Part shown: one piece after another, positions 4,943 through 7,557 of the stretch
Position numbering within the stretch: the stretch's first letter is position 1
Layout: each line of letters begins with the position of its first letter
NCBI GenBank assembly: GCA_027314825.1
Contig: DAHVAB010000115.1
Span: 1-7,557 of the forward strand
Direction: 5' to 3'
From: Solirubrobacterales bacterium
Lineage (GTDB): Bacteria; Actinomycetota; Thermoleophilia; Solirubrobacterales; Solirubrobacteraceae
Length of the DNA stretch: 7,557 bases
The notes under the pieces: generated by a model
The model's input: the letters and a program-made list of their open reading frames with translations, nothing else
What the model was told of the DNA's origin: nothing
Database searches by the model: none
Position numbers and translations under genes: made by a program

Positions 4943-6040
4943 GTGGGACTGCTCGACTATTACAAGCAGTTCGAAGAGGTCCCGGCCGAGGAGACCAACC
5001 GCGAGCTGCGCGAGGAGGCGGCTGCGCGCAAAGCGAGAGAGCTCGCCAGGCTGGAGGAGCTCGACCTCTCGGTGCTGACCTGGCATCGCCCGCCGCATTC
5101 GGATGTCGTCGGAGCGATCACCTTCGCCGCCAGGCGCGGCCTGCAGCACTATCCGCGTCGCACGGAGCTGATCGGCGAGCTCGCCCACCGCGCCGGACTG
5201 CCGCCCGAGCGGATCGCGCTCGGCGCCGGCGCCTCCGCGCTCATGCAGGCCGCCGCATCCGCGCTGATGCGCCCCGATCAGGCGCTGGTCAGTCCCTGGC
5301 CCTCCCACCCGCTGTTTCCGATCATGGCCAGGCGCGCCCACGGCATCGCCGTGCCTGTCAGCGGAGGTGTCGACGGGCTGCTCGCGGCGGTCGCAGAGCA
5401 CGACACGCGCGTGATCGCGCTGGCCCGCCCCAACGATCCGACCGGCGAGCTGACCTCGATCGCCGACCTTGAGCGCCTGCTCGCCGCCCTGCCCGAGACG
5501 GTGGCGGTGCTGCTTGACGAGGCGCTGATCGAGTATGCGGGCAGCGACGAGCGCAACGCTTCCCTGCAGCTGCTGGAGAGCTACCCGCGGCTGATCGTCT
5601 TCCGCAGCTTCTCGAAGGCGTGGGGTCTGGCCGGCCTGCGCTGCGGCTACGCGGCCTGCGGCCCGGGCGCCGAGGGCCTGCTTGCCGAGATCTCCCCTGA
5701 GCACGGGATCGACGAGATCACCCAGCTTGCCGCGCTGGAGTCGTTGCGCAGCTGCTCAGCCGCGATGGAGCGACGCGTGCAGAGCGTCGCCACCGAGCGG
5801 ATCCGCCTCGCTGCCGCCCTGCGGGAGCGAGGCTTTGAAGTGGGTGAGAGCGCTGCGAACATGCTGTGGGTCTCCCACTCCCGTCTCGACGGCGGAGAGA
5901 TCGCGACCGGCCTCGCCCGGGCGGGCGTGCTTGTCGCTTCAGGGGCGCCGCTCGGCGAGCCGCGCCACGTGCGGATCGCGCTGCGCGACGAGCGCGCATC
6001 CGAGCGGCTGCTGAACGCGATCGACGCGATGCTCGACTGA
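4943..6040 (+). CDS. HisC-like PLP-dependent aminotransferase (class I/II, fold type I)
   Basis: This 365-aa fold-type-I enzyme is closest in motif layout to histidinol-phosphate aminotransferase and its relatives. Visible landmarks are Tyr70 in HYP (the partner-subunit Tyr in HisC), Asn164 in PNDPTG, Asp192 in LLDEALIEY, the PLP-binding Lys225 in SFSKAWGLAGLR, Arg233 eight residues later, and the carboxylate-binding Arg344 in HVRIAL. Two HisC features are missing. The Tyr of DEAY, which contacts the PLP hydroxyl, is Leu195, and the glycine-rich phosphate segment reads GAGASAL without the usual acidic pair. The N-terminal helix region (GLLDYYKQF..ELREEAAARKARELARLEEL) is highly charged. The GTG at 4943 is the only sensible start: it lies seven bases after the upstream stop, with no good ribosome binding site, so translation is probably coupled. 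The substrate may be histidinol phosphate, an aromatic amino acid or another amine. No other his or cob gene is nearby. Confidence 0.88.
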   Translation: MGLLDYYKQFEEVPAEETNRELREEAAARKARELARLEELDLSVLTWHRPPHSDVVGAITFAARRGLQHYPRRTELIGELAHRAGLPPERIALGAGASALMQAAASALMRPDQALVSPWPSHPLFPIMARRAHGIAVPVSGGVDGLLAAVAEHDTRVIALARPNDPTGELTSIADLERLLAALPETVAVLLDEALIEYAGSDERNASLQLLESYPRLIVFRSFSKAWGLAGLRCGYAACGPGAEGLLAEISPEHGIDEITQLAALESLRSCSAAMERRVQSVATERIRLAAALRERGFEVGESAANMLWVSHSRLDGGEIATGLARAGVLVASGAPLGEPRHVRIALRDERASERLLNAIDAMLD

Positions 6041-6042
6041 GA

Positions 6043-6058
6043 GGCGGCTCAGCCCGCC
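6043..6058. terminator. weak shared hairpin between convergent genes
   Basis: GGCGG at 6043-6047 pairs with CCGCC at 6054-6058 around a six-base loop, spanning the eight-base gap between the two stop codons (6038-6040 on plus, 6049-6051 on minus). Being symmetric it could act for both strands, but it is short and has no U-tract on either side. Confidence 0.25.
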
Positions 6059-7386
6059 GCGCCCGACTGGCGCAGCAGCGTGTCGGTCGTGCTCCGCAGG
6101 ATCCTCCGCCAGCCCCCTGGCTGAGCGGAGTGGCCGTCGAAGCTCTCGATCACGTGTTGAACGCGCTCCGGCGAGATCGCGATTCCGTGGCGCGCGAATA
6201 CCTCGTTGTAGTGCTCGTACTCATCGGCGAGGTGCCTGGCCACCGACTCGAAGCCGTGCCGCGCGATCTCCACACGGGAGGTGAAGTTCATGATCGAGGT
6301 CTCGAACATCAGCTCGTCGGCCGGCTCCGGCTCCACCAGGATGATGTCGACGCCGGGGTAGCGCTGCCCCCACAGCTCCGCCAGGCTGTGCAGACGCCGA
6401 TGGGCGAGCAGCTTGAACGCCTGATAGCCGATCTTCGGGAACCCCATGTCCGAGATCCGCCGTGCACGTGTGCCGCGCAGCGTCCGTACATGGCTCTGCA
6501 GGTCGTTGACGTATGGGACCATCGGGTTGACGACGATCACGAGCTTCGCACCCGCCTTCACGGCGATGTCGAGGTTGGTGGTGGAGACGATGCCCCCATC
6601 GACCAGTTCGCGCTGCCCGATCCGCACCGGCGCGTAGACCATCGGCAACGCACCGGAGGCGCGCACCGCCCGGGATATCGGCACCTCGTCGAAGCCCTCC
6701 CCACCGAAGACGATCCGCTCGCAGCTGTCGAGGTCGGTCGCCGCGATGTACAGCTCCCGCGCGCAGTGCCTGAAATCGTCGGCCACTCCCCGCTCGGCCA
6801 GCACGCGCTGCAGGTAGCGTTCGATCCCCGCGCCGGTATACAGCCCTGGCGGCAGCGCCTCCGCGAGGCCGAGGATCATGTCGACCAGAGAGGTATGGCC
6901 GGCTTCGGAGACGAGCTGACGGCCCAGCGAGAGCAGGTGCATCGGCAGTAGGACCCCGCGCTGGGCGAGCGCCCCCAGGTTCAGGCGCAGCAGGTCGCGC
7001 AGGCCGATCTGCCTGAACGACGGCTCTCCTTCGCGCGTCATCGTCCTCATCATCTCCTCGGGGCTGACCTCGGCCGCGCAGAGCGCCGCGATGAACGCAC
7101 CGGCCGAGGTGCCCACGTAGACGTCGAAGCCGTTCACCGCGCCCCCGTCGACCAGCAGATCGAGTGCCCGCAGCGCGCCGATCTCATATACCCCGCCGGT
7201 GAAGCCGCCGCCGCCGAGCACGAGGGCCGTCTTGTCCGGACCGGAGCGCGCACGGGCCTTCGTGGCCGTCTCGGAGCGCGCGGCCGTGGCGCGGGAGCGG
7301 CCGCCCGCGCGCTTGGAGGACGCTACGCTTGCCCGCGACCTGCGCGGCTCCTCGCCCGACGGCTCCAGCTTCACGACGCTTCCCAT
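6049..7386 (-). CDS. patatin-like phospholipase with basic N-terminal tail
   Basis: With the start proposed here this is a 445-aa patatin-family serine acyl hydrolase, a group that releases fatty acids from phospholipids or neutral lipids using a Ser-Asp dyad. The oxyanion loop is GGGGFTGG (58-65), the nucleophile Ser94 lies in GTSAG, and the acid Asp263 lies in DGG. The remaining domain runs to about residue 290, and a C-terminal part of about 150 residues has no further motif I recognise. Residues 1-50 are Arg/Lys/Ala/Ser-rich and probably disordered. No signal peptide is visible. The frame extends to 7521, but the ATG at 7386 is preferred because TAGAAT lies seven bases upstream inside an AT-rich patch, the leaderless arrangement also seen for the Nif3-family gene; ATG 7392 is two codons earlier. 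The gene converges on the aminotransferase gene. Confidence 0.92.
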   Translation of the reverse strand: MGSVVKLEPSGEEPRRSRASVASSKRAGGRSRATAARSETATKARARSGPDKTALVLGGGGFTGGVYEIGALRALDLLVDGGAVNGFDVYVGTSAGAFIAALCAAEVSPEEMMRTMTREGEPSFRQIGLRDLLRLNLGALAQRGVLLPMHLLSLGRQLVSEAGHTSLVDMILGLAEALPPGLYTGAGIERYLQRVLAERGVADDFRHCARELYIAATDLDSCERIVFGGEGFDEVPISRAVRASGALPMVYAPVRIGQRELVDGGIVSTTNLDIAVKAGAKLVIVVNPMVPYVNDLQSHVRTLRGTRARRISDMGFPKIGYQAFKLLAHRRLHSLAELWGQRYPGVDIILVEPEPADELMFETSIMNFTSRVEIARHGFESVARHLADEYEHYNEVFARHGIAISPERVQHVIESFDGHSAQPGGWRRILRSTTDTLLRQSGAAG

Positions 7387-7393
7387 CCCCATG

Positions 7394-7399
7394 ATTCTA
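7394..7399 (-). promoter_or_regulatory. candidate -10 element for leaderless patatin transcript
   Basis: On the minus strand TAGAAT matches five of six bases of TATAAT and lies in the AT-rich patch 7391-7408. Seven bases separate it from the ATG at 7386, which puts the transcription start on or next to that codon. No ribosome binding site precedes either nearby ATG. A convincing -35 is not seen. Confidence 0.5.
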
Positions 7400-7420
7400 G
7401 TTTTCTCTCGCGACGCCCCC

Positions 7421-7557
7421 GTGCAGGCATCGACCGCGTGCACCGACTCGCCACCGGCAGCGCGCCCGCGGTCGAGCGCGCGCAGAGCGGTCTGGGCCCC
7501 GCTCGCAGCGCTGCTGGCCACCCTCGCGCCATGCGCCCCCGCCGCGCTCGCGGGCGG
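7421..7557 (+). CDS. 5' part of a putative secreted protein (partial, divergent)
   Basis: An open plus-strand frame runs off the window end. From codon 22 after the GTG at 7421 it encodes RRAVWAPLAALLATLAPCAP followed by AALAGG. A pair of arginines, a hydrophobic stretch of about 12 residues and an Ala-x-Ala-like cleavage region (ALAGG) together make a textbook Sec-type signal peptide. The frame is open back to an ATG at 7391. Neither start has a clear ribosome binding site, and the n-region before the arginines is unusually long (about 20 residues), so the real start is uncertain. The gene is divergent from the patatin gene, and the AT-rich patch at 7391-7408 would serve as a two-way promoter region. 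The mature protein lies outside the window, so no function can be given. Confidence 0.42.
   Translation, partial: MQASTACTDSPPAARPRSSARRAVWAPLAALLATLAPCAPAALAG

Noticed and set aside
5866..6951. Plus-strand open frame of 361 codons across the aminotransferase end and the patatin gene
   Set aside because: It is antisense to the patatin domain with its GTSAG and DGG motifs, and is mostly Arg/Asp/His/Leu/Val-rich shadow sequence.
1..7557. CRISPR array, insertion sequence, toxin-antitoxin or defence cassette
   Set aside because: There are no regularly spaced repeats, transposase or nuclease motifs, or terminal inverted repeats with target duplications; the gene content is ordinary chromosomal metabolism.

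Overview
The window is high-GC bacterial DNA with actinobacterial traits: strong third-position G/C, GTG starts, start codons that sit 7-8 bases behind a TANNNT -10 element with no ribosome binding site (leaderless style), and hairpins without U-tracts. Gene content and the wording of the aminotransferase N-terminus (LLDYYKQF) suggest an uncultured or little-studied actinobacterium, perhaps of the Thermoleophilia/Solirubrobacterales. That placement is inference from memory, not from a search.

Left part (1-1076): the last 19 codons of an unidentified gene overlap by ATGA with an NTF2/SnoaL-like protein. About 460 bases without a believable gene follow, increasingly C/A-rich and T-poor, and then a complete minus-strand tRNA-Pro(CGG). 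Middle (1077-4327): a 64-bp divergent spacer separates the tRNA from a Nif3/DUF34 metal-binding protein, which looks leaderless. Next comes a 57-aa helix-turn-helix-like protein with its own promoter and a strong ribosome binding site, then a repeat-rich spacer, then a 599-aa long-chain acyl-CoA synthetase (FadD15 type). Right part (4328-7557): a perfect 12-bp inverted repeat precedes a three-helix membrane protein, which is followed after 7 bases by a HisC-like PLP aminotransferase. Facing this pair, with only 8 bases between the stop codons, is a patatin-like phospholipase with a basic, disordered N-terminal tail. Beyond its probable start at 7386, the plus strand carries what looks like the signal peptide of a secreted protein cut by the window edge.

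The best-supported functional link is lipid metabolism: patatin-type acyl hydrolases release fatty acids and FadD activates them to acyl-CoA. They are not in one operon, so this is only suggestive. No mobile element, CRISPR array, phage gene or defence cassette is visible. The parts most worth a second look are the aminotransferase with an altered PLP site paired to the membrane protein, the small HTH protein, the repeat/palindrome spacer at 2260-2414, the 4408-4432 inverted repeat and the start-site revisions. I do not see a convincing new multi-gene system.
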